64,000 nt of DNA from Hyphomonas johnsonii MHS-2 (GCF_000685275.1 NZ_ARYK01000011.1:26531-90530); one strand, 5' to 3'; positions 1 to 8,624 are shown, counted from the stretch's first letter. A program made the numbers and translations. The notes: a model not told the origin generated them from the letters alone.

Positions 1-1
1 C

Positions 2-76
2 ATTCGCCGGGCGGACAATGGCAAGGGTGACTATGGATGGGCAAAGGCCATCGCACTCGAGGTATTGGAAAATTGA
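2..76 (+). CDS. C-terminal end of an unidentified protein (cut by window start)
   Basis: An open frame enters from the left edge and stops at TGA 74-76. The 24 visible residues end in ALEVLEN. Nothing in them identifies the family. The next gene downstream is a formylglycine-generating enzyme, so a sulfatase is a reasonable guess for the missing part, but that is inference from context only. Confidence 0.5.
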   Translation: MRRADNGKGDYGWAKAIALEVLEN

Positions 77-130
77 AACAGATGGAGGTTGAGGCGTGTC
101 GTTTGTGCTGACCGTCTCGGGACACAGGAA

Positions 131-1114
131 ATGACCGGCCACACATCGCGCCCGATCCTGGCGCAGGCCGCGGTGTGGGCGGCAGTTACCGTCTTCACTC
201 TGGTAGGCTGTGATCGCGCGCCTGCTGGTGAGACAGCGCCAGCGCGCACCGAGCCAAGCTGCCCGGCTGCGCCTGGCGTCCAGACAGTAGACGTCCCGTC
301 TGGTGATTTCCTGATGGGTTCGCAAGATACCTATCCGGAAGAAGCTCCGGTGCGTGCAACGGAAGTTGCAGCGTTTTCCCTGGACGCAACGGAGGTGACC
401 AATGCTGAGTTTTCCGAATTTGTGGGCGCGACAGGCTATACGACCGTAGCTGAGCGAAAGCCAGATCCGGCCAGAGTTCCCAGAGGTGCGCCACGTGAGT
501 TCTTCCTGCCGGGGGCTGTTGTGTTCACTCAACCTGACACGCCGACGCAGACGTGGTGGCGCTATGTTCCCGGTGCAAACTGGCGTCATCCGGAAGGGCC
601 CGGTAGCGATATTCGCGGGAAAGCGAACTATCCTGTCGTACAGGTCGCCTATTCTGATGCATCTGCCTACGCGGCCTGGAAAGGCCGGCGCCTGCCGAGC
701 GAAGCTGAATGGGAGTACGCGGCCCGTTCAGGCCGCGCGGCGACACGTTACGCATGGGGCGATGAGGCCGACTCGAAAGGCTCCCGGCGGGCCAACACCT
801 GGCAGGGGCTCTTCCCGATCACGAATACTGCCGATGACGGATTTGAACTGCGGGCGCCTGTTGGATGCTTCGCGCCCACGCCTTGGGGACTCTACGACAT
901 GATCGGGAATGTTTGGGAGTGGACGAGCACGCCATATGGCGCCGGAATCGCACAACAGGGCGAACCGGTACTCGCCATCAAGGGCGGCTCATTCCTCTGC
1001 GCTCCGAACTTCTGCGCGCGGTATCGCCCGCCTGCCAGGCAAGGTCAGGAAGCGGGACTTCCGACAAATCACATTGGCTTTCGCACCGCAAAAAGTGCAG
1101 CGCCATCAAGATGA
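131..1114 (+). CDS. Formylglycine-generating enzyme (SUMF1-family) lipoprotein
   Basis: Predicted formylglycine-generating enzyme, which oxidises a Cys in sulfatases to the catalytic formylglycine. I chose ATG 131: AGGAA lies just upstream, and the first 28 residues form a lipoprotein signal ending in the lipobox LVGC. A TTG at 89 would abut the GGAGG at 84-88 and is unlikely. The FGE-sulfatase domain fills the rest (327 aa): PSGDFLMGS near residue 59, LDATEVTNAEF, LPSEAEWEYAAR, DMIGNVWEWTS and a C-terminal NHIGFR. The C-x4-C pair typical of aerobic catalytic FGEs is present (C290 and C295 in SFLCAPNFCARYR), which argues against the non-catalytic SUMF1 relatives that lack it. A 12-codon reading frame from GTG 96, well placed after GGAGG, ends in a TGA that overlaps ATG 131, so translation may be coupled. 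Export as a lipoprotein implies action on sulfatases in the periplasm. Confidence 0.85.
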   Translation: MTGHTSRPILAQAAVWAAVTVFTLVGCDRAPAGETAPARTEPSCPAAPGVQTVDVPSGDFLMGSQDTYPEEAPVRATEVAAFSLDATEVTNAEFSEFVGATGYTTVAERKPDPARVPRGAPREFFLPGAVVFTQPDTPTQTWWRYVPGANWRHPEGPGSDIRGKANYPVVQVAYSDASAYAAWKGRRLPSEAEWEYAARSGRAATRYAWGDEADSKGSRRANTWQGLFPITNTADDGFELRAPVGCFAPTPWGLYDMIGNVWEWTSTPYGAGIAQQGEPVLAIKGGSFLCAPNFCARYRPPARQGQEAGLPTNHIGFRTAKSAAPSR

Positions 1115-1608
1115 CGGCATGCCCCTAGTAGGGATCCAGCGGACTATGATCCCGTGCGGCCCATCTGTAAGGGGCGGGTCAATTCCTATCGTCCTGGACG
1201 GCTAGGCACCGCCTCGTGCCCTAGAAAGTGTAAATTCCTAGAGAGTTGCGTGTTTAACATTACAACGTCGATTGAGTTGTGGCGTCAAACAGAATGGCTC
1301 ACGGGTGCGCAACCGCATGTCTTCCGGATTGTTCCAGCTTCCCACGGTTTCAAAATGCACACCAAAGCGCTGCATATAGACGAAATTGTCATGAAGGGCC
1401 TCCCGCTAATGGTCTTCCCAATCAGAGGGGTGGGCGTTCGAGTCCCTCATTGGTCCATGTCCGAAACGCCTCGCTGGACATGACCTTGCGCGGCCAGACC
1501 TCAGTCCGAGAGCATTGGCTGTGACGTTCACCGATGAACGTCGTTACTTCGTCGCTGAGGCCAATGTATTTAAGCTGCTTCGTTCCCCTGCCAGCAAGCT
1601 TCAGATTC
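1115..1608. other. Intergenic, no gene seen; contains a tRNA-3'-like hairpin
   Basis: No open frame here has a plausible start, family match or codon pattern. The only structured element I see is at 1418-1457, listed separately. Confidence 0.5.
1418..1457 (+). other. tRNA 3'-end-like hairpin (possible tRNA remnant)
   Basis: CCAAT (1418-1422) and GAGGG (1425-1429) pair with CCCTC (1444-1448) and ATTGG (1449-1453), a 10-bp stem with a 2-nt bulge. The loop carries the T-arm-like string GTTCGAGTCCC, and the element ends in GGTCCA. No matching D arm or 5' acceptor strand is visible, so a functional tRNA is unlikely. A decayed tRNA or an attachment-site relic are alternatives. Confidence 0.25.
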
Positions 1609-2271
1609 CTACAGTATCGACTGGAAGGCCTGAATCTTGTTTGCAAGAATTTTCATGCCTCTCGGCGTTGCAGCGCCGCGCAGGACAAGAGCATAACCAA
1701 GAGCTGCGGTTGGCAGGAGCTTGTCAGTTGCGAGTGCGCCCATTGACCATGAGAGCATTACACCGTTTGCAAATAATGACAGCATTCTCTCAAGGGTATC
1801 AGCCGGGTAGGCAGGTGCCAGCAGGCCCTCCTGCTGGGCATCAGAAATCAGAGCCTCCCACGCCTGGCTGTTACGCTCCAGACGTTCTGGGGTTGCGAGC
1901 CCTGTATCTTTGGCGCCCTGAACATCCAGAAGCGCCTTCCAGAGCGGCCGGTAGAAATCCGGATCTTCCGTGAAATAGCTGGTCGCGAGCGCGTGTGCAT
2001 CGAACAGGCGTTCAAGCGCATTGTCGGCTTTGAGCTTGCTGAACCGCTCCGCGAAATCGCGCTCGTCCTCGAACACGGCCAAGACCACCGCATGCTTGGA
2101 GCCGAACAGGTTGTAGGGCGTTGCCAAGCTAACGTCCGCCCGTTTGGCGATCATGCGCATCGAAAGATCTGTGTCGCCGGTCTCCCGGATCAGATCGCGC
2201 GCCGCACGGACAATGCGTGACCTGCGCTCCGCTTTCGCCCGCTCCCGCTTGCCAGGTGCAGCGGTCACCAT
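1609..2271 (-). CDS. TetR family transcriptional regulator
   Basis: A TetR/AcrR-type repressor. The basic N-terminus (KRERAKAERRSRIVRAA) leads into the TetR helix-turn-helix over about residues 20-65, including MRMIAKRADVSLATPYNLFGSK, followed by a helical ligand-binding domain. I use ATG 2271; an in-frame GTG at 2289 would add six residues. It is the last gene of the leftward operon that begins at 6948, 24 bp after the FAD oxidoreductase stop (6 bp if the GTG is used). The likely target is the palindrome at 6984-7003 in front of that operon, giving autoregulation with the enzymes it accompanies. The inducer is unknown. Confidence 0.9.
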   Translation of the reverse strand: MVTAAPGKRERAKAERRSRIVRAARDLIRETGDTDLSMRMIAKRADVSLATPYNLFGSKHAVVLAVFEDERDFAERFSKLKADNALERLFDAHALATSYFTEDPDFYRPLWKALLDVQGAKDTGLATPERLERNSQAWEALISDAQQEGLLAPAYPADTLERMLSLFANGVMLSWSMGALATDKLLPTAALGYALVLRGAATPRGMKILANKIQAFQSIL

Positions 2272-2295
2272 GATGCCGGACTCAACCACTCTGCT

Positions 2296-3804
2296 TCACG
2301 CCCCTTGCGCGATGCGGTCGATATCCGCCTGGAAGTTCAATGACAACGCCTTCATCATCTCCGTCCGCTCAGGGCCCGGCTTGGGCGGATAGGCTGCCGC
2401 ATTGCGTTTTTTTCCCCGCAGCCAGTAGTAGATGACCTTGGTCAGATTACGGGGGCTGCCAAGCCATTTGTTCGGATGTTCGAGCATGTGGAATCCACGC
2501 ATCGCATCACGCAACAGGTCAATGTCATTGCGCACCGCGATCGCAACGCCATCCTCGAAGAAGCTTTCAATCAGTTTTGACCGGAAACGCTTGCGATAGC
2601 CGGGGGTGAGCGCCTGGCGGGCGCGTTTGATTGCCCCGCGATCCTGTGTGCGCTGGTTGATGTAGTAGGGCCGCAATTCAGCGTGCAGAAGCTTGTGATA
2701 AGTCAGGGCGCGCGCCGCGGGATCCGTGGACTCCGCCAGCGCTTTCCTGAGCAATTGGGCACTCGCTGCTGCGAAGGAACAACCGCGCCCGTAAAGCGGG
2801 TTTGTCCGGATCAGGGTATCGCCCAACGCGAAGTATCCTCGCGTAGCGGGCTTGTTGTCGACAACGACATCGCGCCACCGGCTGATGAGATCCCCCATGC
2901 CGTGCACGCGCCCGACCGGCACTGACCGCTCGGCATTTGTCCAGGGTGCCAGTCCCGGCATCAGAAGGGTAAGATTGTGGAAAAGGTCCGGGTCCAGGAT
3001 GGCCTTGCGAAGTTCCATCTCCACTTCCGGAACAGCAATGGTGATCGAGAAGCATCCATTGTCTCCCGGAAACACGCCGAACTTCAGGAATCCCAGATCG
3101 CCTGTGGCAGGCGGATTGCCGAGCCTTGGCGGCTCCTCCATGCCAGGCTTGAGGCGGTAGTGCCGTGTGAAATAGAGAATCCCCGAGGATTCCTGTTCTT
3201 CCTTGAAATGGATGCACTCTTCCTTGATCTGGTCGATCAGGAAGCCGCTTTTGCCAGAGGAATCCACGACAATGTCAGCTACCAGCGTTTCGTCGTCGTC
3301 GTCGAACTTGCCGGAAACGCCCAGCACATCGACGATGCCGTCTTCGGCCTTCTTGGTGACAAGTCGGCGCACCAGGAAACCCGACTTGATTGCAACGTTC
3401 GGGAGTGCCTCGACATAGCGGCGCATGGCGAGTTCGAGCGTCGTTCGCCGGCTTGTGATGATGGTCAGTTCGGCATCGTTCGGAACGGGCTGGTAAGATT
3501 CCAGCTGCGCTTGCGTGAGCATTGATTCAAATGGAATTTCCCTGACACCCAAATTAAGCAGGTCTTCGAGAAGCCGCGGGTGATCTCGCGTGAGCATTGT
3601 CCTGAGCCGGGCCAGGAAGGCATGGCTCTGGCGCAATTGTCCTACGCCCGTATGGCGCCATTCCTCGAACACCGTATCAGGATCGTCGCTCGGGGGTGGG
3701 GCATCACGTTCCAGAATGGTGATGCTCCGGCCCGTCTGCGCCAGGGTAAGCGCCGTACAGAGACCACCGATGCCTGCGCCAACGATGATGACTGTTTCGT
3801 TCAT
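2296..3804 (-). CDS. FAD-dependent oxidoreductase/monooxygenase
   Basis: A 502-aa flavoprotein of the glutathione-reductase/PHBH-like Rossmann type. The dinucleotide-binding motif VGAGIGG is at residues 8-14 with the acidic end of strand 2 at LERD (31-34). A later DSSG (181-184) and the FALGDTL motif (326-331), with the GD that contacts the FAD ribityl chain, complete the fold. There is no signal peptide, so it is cytoplasmic. The start ATG overlaps the stop of the upstream epoxide-hydrolase-like gene by 4 bp (ATGA), so the two are translationally coupled. The substrate cannot be read from the sequence. Neighbouring hydrolases and a TetR regulator suggest catabolism of a lipophilic or acylated compound. 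It might also be a halogenase-like or geranylgeranyl-reductase-like member. Confidence 0.8.
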   Translation of the reverse strand: MNETVIIVGAGIGGLCTALTLAQTGRSITILERDAPPPSDDPDTVFEEWRHTGVGQLRQSHAFLARLRTMLTRDHPRLLEDLLNLGVREIPFESMLTQAQLESYQPVPNDAELTIITSRRTTLELAMRRYVEALPNVAIKSGFLVRRLVTKKAEDGIVDVLGVSGKFDDDDETLVADIVVDSSGKSGFLIDQIKEECIHFKEEQESSGILYFTRHYRLKPGMEEPPRLGNPPATGDLGFLKFGVFPGDNGCFSITIAVPEVEMELRKAILDPDLFHNLTLLMPGLAPWTNAERSVPVGRVHGMGDLISRWRDVVVDNKPATRGYFALGDTLIRTNPLYGRGCSFAAASAQLLRKALAESTDPAARALTYHKLLHAELRPYYINQRTQDRGAIKRARQALTPGYRKRFRSKLIESFFEDGVAIAVRNDIDLLRDAMRGFHMLEHPNKWLGSPRNLTKVIYYWLRGKKRNAAAYPPKPGPERTEMMKALSLNFQADIDRIAQGA

Positions 3805-4763
3805 CCGTCGATCTCTCGCAGGAAGGAAAGGATGGTGTCGTTGACCGCTTCAGGCGCTTCCTGCTGGGTCCAGTGGCCAATTTTCGGGATCAGCTTGTTG
3901 ATGCGCAGGTCGGTAACGAAGTGCGGCATGATCTTGATCGCTTCTTCTGCCATCATCACGACGCCATCATTGCCACCCGCAACAAAGAACGCCGGTTGGG
4001 AGACAGTTTGCGGCGCGTCTTTTGTCAACTCCCAGGTCAGGTCGTGGTTGCGATAGTAGTTCAATGGCCCGCGCATACCGGAGCGTCGGAATTCGCCTTC
4101 GTAGAAATCGAGGTCTGCCTCCGTCACCCAGGCCGGGAGCGTCACCGGATCGGGCAAACCGGAGAACATGTCATCATCCTCCGTTTTCACGGGCAGGGCG
4201 GTCAAATCTGTTTCGCCGCCCGCCATGACAAGGAACTTCTTCAAGGCGAGGCGAATATCGGCTTCGAACTCCGCTTCGGCCACGCCAGGCTCGAAAAAGT
4301 AGAGCTGGTAGAAGAATTGTCCCTTGAACATCTCGCGCATGAGCGCCATCGGCGGCACAAGCGAGCGTGGCATGAACGGAACGGACAAAGCCCCGACGGC
4401 CCGCACTACATCAGGATGGTTCAGTGCGGTCGCCCAGGCCGTGGGAGCACCCCAGTCATGCCCGATCACTACGGCCGATTCCTTTCCAAGCGCCGGAACG
4501 AGGCCGATAATGTCGTTGACCACCTCGACCTGATTATATGCCTCGATCTCGGCAGGCTTGTCGCTCTTCCCATAGCCGCGCATGTCGGGGGCAACGACGT
4601 GATACCCCGCGTCGGCCAGAGGTCTGAACTGGTGCCGCCACGAATACCAGGACTCCGGAAATCCATGGAGCAGCAAGACGAGCGGGCCTTCGCCAGCCTC
4701 GGCGATATTCAGCTCTATCCCGTTGGTCCCAATTCGCCGCTGGGACACGCCCGGCCAGCTCAT
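3801..4763 (-). CDS. Alpha/beta hydrolase, epoxide hydrolase-like
   Basis: A soluble 320-aa alpha/beta hydrolase. HGFPESW (33-39) is the oxyanion-hole HGxP of epoxide hydrolases and haloalkane dehalogenases. The nucleophile elbow GHDWG (101-105) carries Asp103 instead of Ser. Asp266 (GGNDG) and His297 (GHWTQQEAP) complete a catalytic triad. The HDWG elbow favours epoxide hydrolysis over esterase activity; fluoroacetate- or haloalkane-dehalogenase activity is the main alternative. It overlaps both neighbours by 4 bp in the leftward operon. The preceding amidohydrolase and the following flavoprotein suggest epoxidation and ring or chain opening in one route, which is inference. Confidence 0.85.
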   Translation of the reverse strand: MSWPGVSQRRIGTNGIELNIAEAGEGPLVLLLHGFPESWYSWRHQFRPLADAGYHVVAPDMRGYGKSDKPAEIEAYNQVEVVNDIIGLVPALGKESAVVIGHDWGAPTAWATALNHPDVVRAVGALSVPFMPRSLVPPMALMREMFKGQFFYQLYFFEPGVAEAEFEADIRLALKKFLVMAGGETDLTALPVKTEDDDMFSGLPDPVTLPAWVTEADLDFYEGEFRRSGMRGPLNYYRNHDLTWELTKDAPQTVSQPAFFVAGGNDGVVMMAEEAIKIMPHFVTDLRINKLIPKIGHWTQQEAPEAVNDTILSFLREIDG

Positions 4764-6445
4764 GCCGCAACCGTTTTGGCTTCAGGTCCGGGAAGGACTT
4801 CACCACACGCGTCCTTGTATCCGCCTTGCTTCGTCCAGGCGATGGCGCCGCTAACGATCACCGTCTCGATGCCGTGAGAATCGCGAACATAGCGATATCC
4901 GTCCCCGGGCACGTCGTTGACGAATTTCTCTTCGCCGCGCTTTACGGTGGCGGGATCAAAAACGGTAATGTCCGCCACATAGCCAGGCTGCAGGAGGCCG
5001 CGCTCCGGGATCCCCCAGATCGCCGCTGTATCGGACGTGATCTTCTTCACAGCCGATTCGAGGCTCATTGCCTTCAGGTCACGGACAAAGTGGGAGAAGA
5101 GATACCCTGTATCGCCATAGGTCGAGAAAGACAGGATGTGCGCGCCGCCATCGCTTGCGCCAATATGGACGTGGGGGTGATTGAGAAGGCCACCGACAGC
5201 GGCGGAGTCATTGTGCCCCATGCCGGATGCCAGGAAGTGGGCGTCCAGGTCTTCTTCCAGTGACAGGTCAATCATCGCTTCAACCGGCGTTGTCCCACGC
5301 TGCTCGGCAATCTCTGCCAACGTTTGACCGATATATTTCTGGTTCGCATCCGTTTTTCCGTGACGGAAAACCAGGTTCGGCCAGAGTGGTGCAAGGGCTG
5401 CTGCTTCCTCAATCAGCTTCTTGCGATTATCCTTGTCGGCGAAGGCTGCCATGATGTCGTCAGGCGTGCCAAACCGCATGATGTGATACCAGGACGGAAA
5501 GCGGATGAACAACAGGCTGGGAACGGCGAAGCTGAAACTGATATCGATCGGCCGGGTTTGAACCTGGGGCCAAACGCGTGCACCCCGCGCAAACTGTTCA
5601 TCCACACGCTTCATGACCCGCGCCACGGCATCGACGTTGTCTGCGTTCAGAAAGACAGGTGAGAAGGTGGTCGGAATATTGTGCTTCAGCGATGTTTCGG
5701 CGAGCTGGTCGAGGCGTGCAATCGTCAGGTCGGCATCATAGAATTCCGGTACGATCTGCAGCACGCGGCCAAATTCACCGAGCACACTGGCAAGCGCATC
5801 GATTTCCCGGGCATCCGCAAAGCGACTGGGCACAGGCTGCAGGCGCTCATCCATGTCGACATAGCTTGTCGACAGGCCGACAGCGCCCGCTTCAAGACAT
5901 TGGCGCAAGACAGCCTGCATGCCCGCGATTTCCGCGTCCGTCGCGGTGCGCTCCATGGCGGCGTCATTCATGACCCAAAGACGGATCACACTGTGGCCGA
6001 CCAGCGGCGCCACGTTTATGGCAAGATCCTTGCGGATGCGCGTTATGTATTCGCTGAACGTTTCCCAGTCCCATACGACGCCTTCTTCGAAGGCCTTCAG
6101 CGGCATTTCTTCGATCTGGTTGAACATGCCCACCAGTTTCATGCGATGCTTGGCCTTGAGGGGGGCGAGCGACAAGGAGCAGTTGCCCGAAACGATGGTT
6201 GTTACACCGTGCGAGAGCGCAGGCTTGGCGCAGCCGTCCCACAGCAATTGGGCGTCAAAGTGGGTGTGGGGGTCAATAAAGCCTGGCGTGACCACTTTGT
6301 CCGTAGCGTCGATCTCTTCGCGCGCCGCACCGGTTATCTCGCCGATCTCGACGATCCGGTTTCCCTTTACGGCTACATCTGCCTTGTATGCAGGTGCTCC
6401 CGAACCATCGACGACATTTCCGTTTCTGATGACAAGATCATGCAT
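4760..6445 (-). CDS. N-acyl-D-amino-acid deacylase family amidohydrolase
   Basis: A 561-aa metal-dependent amidohydrolase of the D-aminoacylase/dihydroorotase-like group. The N-terminal beta domain starts IRNGNVVDGSGAP and leads to the metal motif PHTHFDAQ (59-66, His60 and His62). GNCSLSLAP (88-95) holds the Cys seen in D-aminoacylases, and GASDGGAH (429-436) supplies the catalytic or metal Asp432. The C-terminal strands (GYVADITVFDPATV) close the composite domain. Members cleave N-acyl-D-amino acids, although many annotated ones act on other amides. The gene is cytoplasmic, overlaps the epoxide-hydrolase-like gene by 4 bp and follows an 82-aa gene by 15 bp. Confidence 0.85.
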   Translation of the reverse strand: MHDLVIRNGNVVDGSGAPAYKADVAVKGNRIVEIGEITGAAREEIDATDKVVTPGFIDPHTHFDAQLLWDGCAKPALSHGVTTIVSGNCSLSLAPLKAKHRMKLVGMFNQIEEMPLKAFEEGVVWDWETFSEYITRIRKDLAINVAPLVGHSVIRLWVMNDAAMERTATDAEIAGMQAVLRQCLEAGAVGLSTSYVDMDERLQPVPSRFADAREIDALASVLGEFGRVLQIVPEFYDADLTIARLDQLAETSLKHNIPTTFSPVFLNADNVDAVARVMKRVDEQFARGARVWPQVQTRPIDISFSFAVPSLLFIRFPSWYHIMRFGTPDDIMAAFADKDNRKKLIEEAAALAPLWPNLVFRHGKTDANQKYIGQTLAEIAEQRGTTPVEAMIDLSLEEDLDAHFLASGMGHNDSAAVGGLLNHPHVHIGASDGGAHILSFSTYGDTGYLFSHFVRDLKAMSLESAVKKITSDTAAIWGIPERGLLQPGYVADITVFDPATVKRGEEKFVNDVPGDGYRYVRDSHGIETVIVSGAIAWTKQGGYKDACGEVLPGPEAKTVAA

Positions 6446-6460
6446 TGCCGTATCCTTCTC

Positions 6461-6709
6461 TCACTGGTCGTTTGAATTCATGAATCTGTTCGAGGACGCT
6501 TCGAGCGCGTCACGCACGTGTCCCCATCCTCGCCCGACCAACTGATCGGGGTGTTCTGCACGGCACGATTCCAGCAGGATCCGAACGGCATGTTCGTCCA
6601 GCGCGACGGGCGTCTCCCCACCATTCTCGAACCGGATCGTCACCATCAGTCCAGCCTCGCCATCATGCGTGGCAGCCAGCTGGACGCGACTGATGACGGC
6701 GCCACTCAT
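6461..6709 (-). CDS. Small conserved-looking protein, function unknown
   Basis: An 82-aa soluble protein without signal peptide or membrane segment. It begins MSGAVISRVQLAATHDGEAGLMV and has an alternating beta-like pattern (TIRFENGGETPVALDE) followed by a helical end. Start choice: ATG 6709 overlaps the stop of the upstream gene as TGATG; a TTG 3 nt upstream is possible. I do not recognise a family. Its place between the LysM-like gene and the amidohydrolase, with tight spacing, makes it a genuine operon member. Confidence 0.6.
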   Translation of the reverse strand: MSGAVISRVQLAATHDGEAGLMVTIRFENGGETPVALDEHAVRILLESCRAEHPDQLVGRGWGHVRDALEASSNRFMNSNDQ

Positions 6710-6948
6710 CAACTCGCCAACGGCGGCTCGACGAAGATCACGTCGCTGGGAAGGATCGGGTTCGCTGAGCCGGCGTGGCCCATGCCGGCAGCAGCGCGCA
6801 TGAAGACATGCAGGTTCCAGCTTTGCAGTTTTGCCACCGCTTCATCCTCAGCCAAACCGGGGAGTTCGCGTTTCGCAATTTCGTTCCAGGTGTCTCCTTC
6901 AGACGGGAGAATCGATTTTCGCACTTGTGTAAGGCCTTCGACTGCCAT
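6709..6948 (-). CDS. Small LysM-like protein, first gene of the catabolic operon
   Basis: A 79-aa protein with a LysM-like layout: GDTWNEIAKRELPG (about 18-31), LQSWN (41-45) and NPILPSDVIFVEP (63-75) match the usual GDTxxxIA...LxxxNP...LxxGxxIxVP pattern. There is no export signal, which is unusual for a peptidoglycan-binding LysM, so a cytoplasmic scaffold-type LysM is possible. It is the promoter-proximal gene of the leftward operon; its ATG lies 35 bp from the palindrome at 6984-7003. The LysM call is from pattern only. Confidence 0.6.
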   Translation of the reverse strand: MAVEGLTQVRKSILPSEGDTWNEIAKRELPGLAEDEAVAKLQSWNLHVFMRAAAGMGHAGSANPILPSDVIFVEPPLAS

Positions 6949-6983
6949 GAGTTTTCTTCCCCAGCTTTCCTGCTTCTCGAACG

Positions 6984-7003
6984 AATTAGAATGCGTTCTA
7001 ATT
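6984..7003. promoter_or_regulatory. Palindromic operator, probable TetR binding site
   Basis: AATTAGAA (6984-6991), spacer TGCG, TTCTAATT (6996-7003): a perfect inverted repeat with 8-bp arms, the size expected for a TetR dimer. It lies 36 bp upstream of the first gene of the operon that ends in a TetR gene. No other perfect palindrome of this length is seen in the operon's promoter region. Confidence 0.65.
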
Positions 7004-7009
7004 TTTGTA

Positions 7010-7904
7010 GCAAGATGTTCCGTCGGGGAACGGGCGCGAAATCCAGTAAATTTCTTGGCATGGGAGCGACCATTTCGCTGAGAGTGACAGGACTTGATCC
7101 TGCGCTACGCGCCGTGCTGCGGCCCGCTGACGGCATGGCACAAAAGGCTCGCGATTATCGAAGACAGGTTGGCAATGGGCAGATGCTGCCTCCATTCCCT
7201 TTGCTCAGAGGCAAGCAATCTTCAGCGCTCATGGGGTATATCTACATCATTGTGATGCGCGAGCGGAAATCGGACGTAGATCGTTAGGGGAGTTGGATGA
7301 CTGCGAGCAAAGCTGTGGCGTAGTGAATTGGGTTCCCCGCCAACTTCCGAGGCCAAATGCGAGAGAGGGGCGCCTCAGTTCGGCTCCCTTTGAAGGCGCC
7401 CGTGCGACGGTTATCGGGATTTTCCTGCGTGTAACCAGCTGCCAGGGCAGGAAGTACCAAGGCGTCGGCCTGCCTTGTTGTTCTGGCGATCGGTGAAGCG
7501 CACCCAGTCTGCCCGGTTCTGGGATATGCCGCGTACTCTGATCGCAAAGGCGTGGGGTCAATTGTCTGGGGGCGACGGTTTGGCACGAGACGTTCATCTG
7601 AGGGCAGGCCCCCGTACTTGGCCCGGAGATCATTCGGTCGATACTGATGTTCAAGAGCGGGCCTTGGTATGAACGTCTTTTAGGGAGTCCTGCCTCCTGT
7701 TCAGACCGAAGTTGCTTCCGGCTTGCGATGCGGCCCTGGCGCGAGAATGCACTTCAACAGGCCTGCAGCACGTGCTGGCGAAACGTTGCCCGCAGCAGGT
7801 ACTTCCCGCCGTGACCTCGTTAGTTCGGATATTGACCATTAGGCAGCCTATACTGCCTACAGCGGTGAATTGCAGGGTGTAAGCAGCGGGGCAGATGATG
7901 TCCG
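7010..7904. other. Long intergenic region, no supported gene
   Basis: About 900 bp between two genes transcribed leftward. Open frames exist on both strands (for example 7284-7586 minus) but none has a plausible ribosome site, a recognisable motif or the third-position GC bias of the neighbouring genes. It marks the boundary between the catabolic operon and the sphingolipid cluster. Confidence 0.45.
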
Positions 7905-8624
7905 TCAAAAGGATAGGGATTCGAGCGCCTTAAAATCCTCGACCGTGTCGACTTCCGCCCAGGCACGGCCCTGAATGGAGAATGTCTCCACCTCTCCCGT
8001 CGTGCGGGCAATGGCATCAATCGCCTTGAGGAACCACGCGGAGACGCCATCCTGAGTGCGCATCATCTGCTCGAGCTTGGCACGGAACAAGCCCGGACCG
8101 GACCCCATGAATCTCAAGAGGCCGATCGACTCTGCATGGCTGACGGACTGACCCAATGACTTGCCGATGGCCTTCAGGTGCGTACCTTCCAGAGTCACTT
8201 TCATGTCATCGGAATCATAGGATGCCTTGCGGTCGATGGTTACCTGAATGGGCCGGGCCGGGCTCGACAGGACATCCTGCAGGAGGGCGACTTCAAACAG
8301 GGTGTCTCCATTTATCAGCAGGAAATCCTCGTTCATTTGCTCGCGGACCATCCAGCAGGTCGCAAGGTTGTCGGCAACCTGGAAGAACGGATTGAAGAAT
8401 GCAGAGGCCTTTAGCGGGCCGCTGCGTCCGGCAAGCTCAGCCTCGACGAGGCCCGGCAGGAATCCCGTCACGACGGTGGCCTGCCGTATGCCAGCTCTTT
8501 CCAGTGTATCCAGCTGGCAACCAAGCAGGGTGGTGTTTTTAACGGGCAGCATGCACTTCGGCATACTTTCAGTCAGTGGCAGAAGGCGCGAGCCGCGGCC
8601 GGCGCTCAATATGATGGCTTTCAT
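7905..8624 (-). CDS. Nucleotidylyltransferase, LicC/sugar-phosphate type
   Basis: A 239-aa NTP_transferase-fold enzyme that should join an NTP (likely CTP) to a phosphorylated polyol or amino-alcohol. The N-terminal nucleotide loop LSAGRGSRL (6-14) is followed by Lys23 (SMPKCMLPV). The metal Asp107 is in LLINGDTLF and a second acidic residue, Asp226, in WAEVDTVEDF. Length and motifs match CTP:phosphocholine or inositol-1-phosphate cytidylyltransferases, not the longer glucose-1-phosphate enzymes. It overlaps the upstream HAD phosphatase by 4 bp. That phosphatase in turn follows a CDP-alcohol phosphotransferase, so the set looks like head-group activation and transfer. The exact head group is not readable. 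Confidence 0.8.
   Translation of the reverse strand: MKAIILSAGRGSRLLPLTESMPKCMLPVKNTTLLGCQLDTLERAGIRQATVVTGFLPGLVEAELAGRSGPLKASAFFNPFFQVADNLATCWMVREQMNEDFLLINGDTLFEVALLQDVLSSPARPIQVTIDRKASYDSDDMKVTLEGTHLKAIGKSLGQSVSHAESIGLLRFMGSGPGLFRAKLEQMMRTQDGVSAWFLKAIDAIARTTGEVETFSIQGRAWAEVDTVEDFKALESLSF

Noticed and set aside
1418..1457. Functional tRNA gene
   Set aside because: Only the T-arm and 3' end are tRNA-like; no D arm, 5' acceptor strand or clear anticodon arm could be built.
7284..7654. Overlapping minus-strand open frames in the long gene-free stretch
   Set aside because: No start signals or family resemblance; composition looks like non-coding GC-rich DNA. A decayed transposase cannot be excluded but is not supported.
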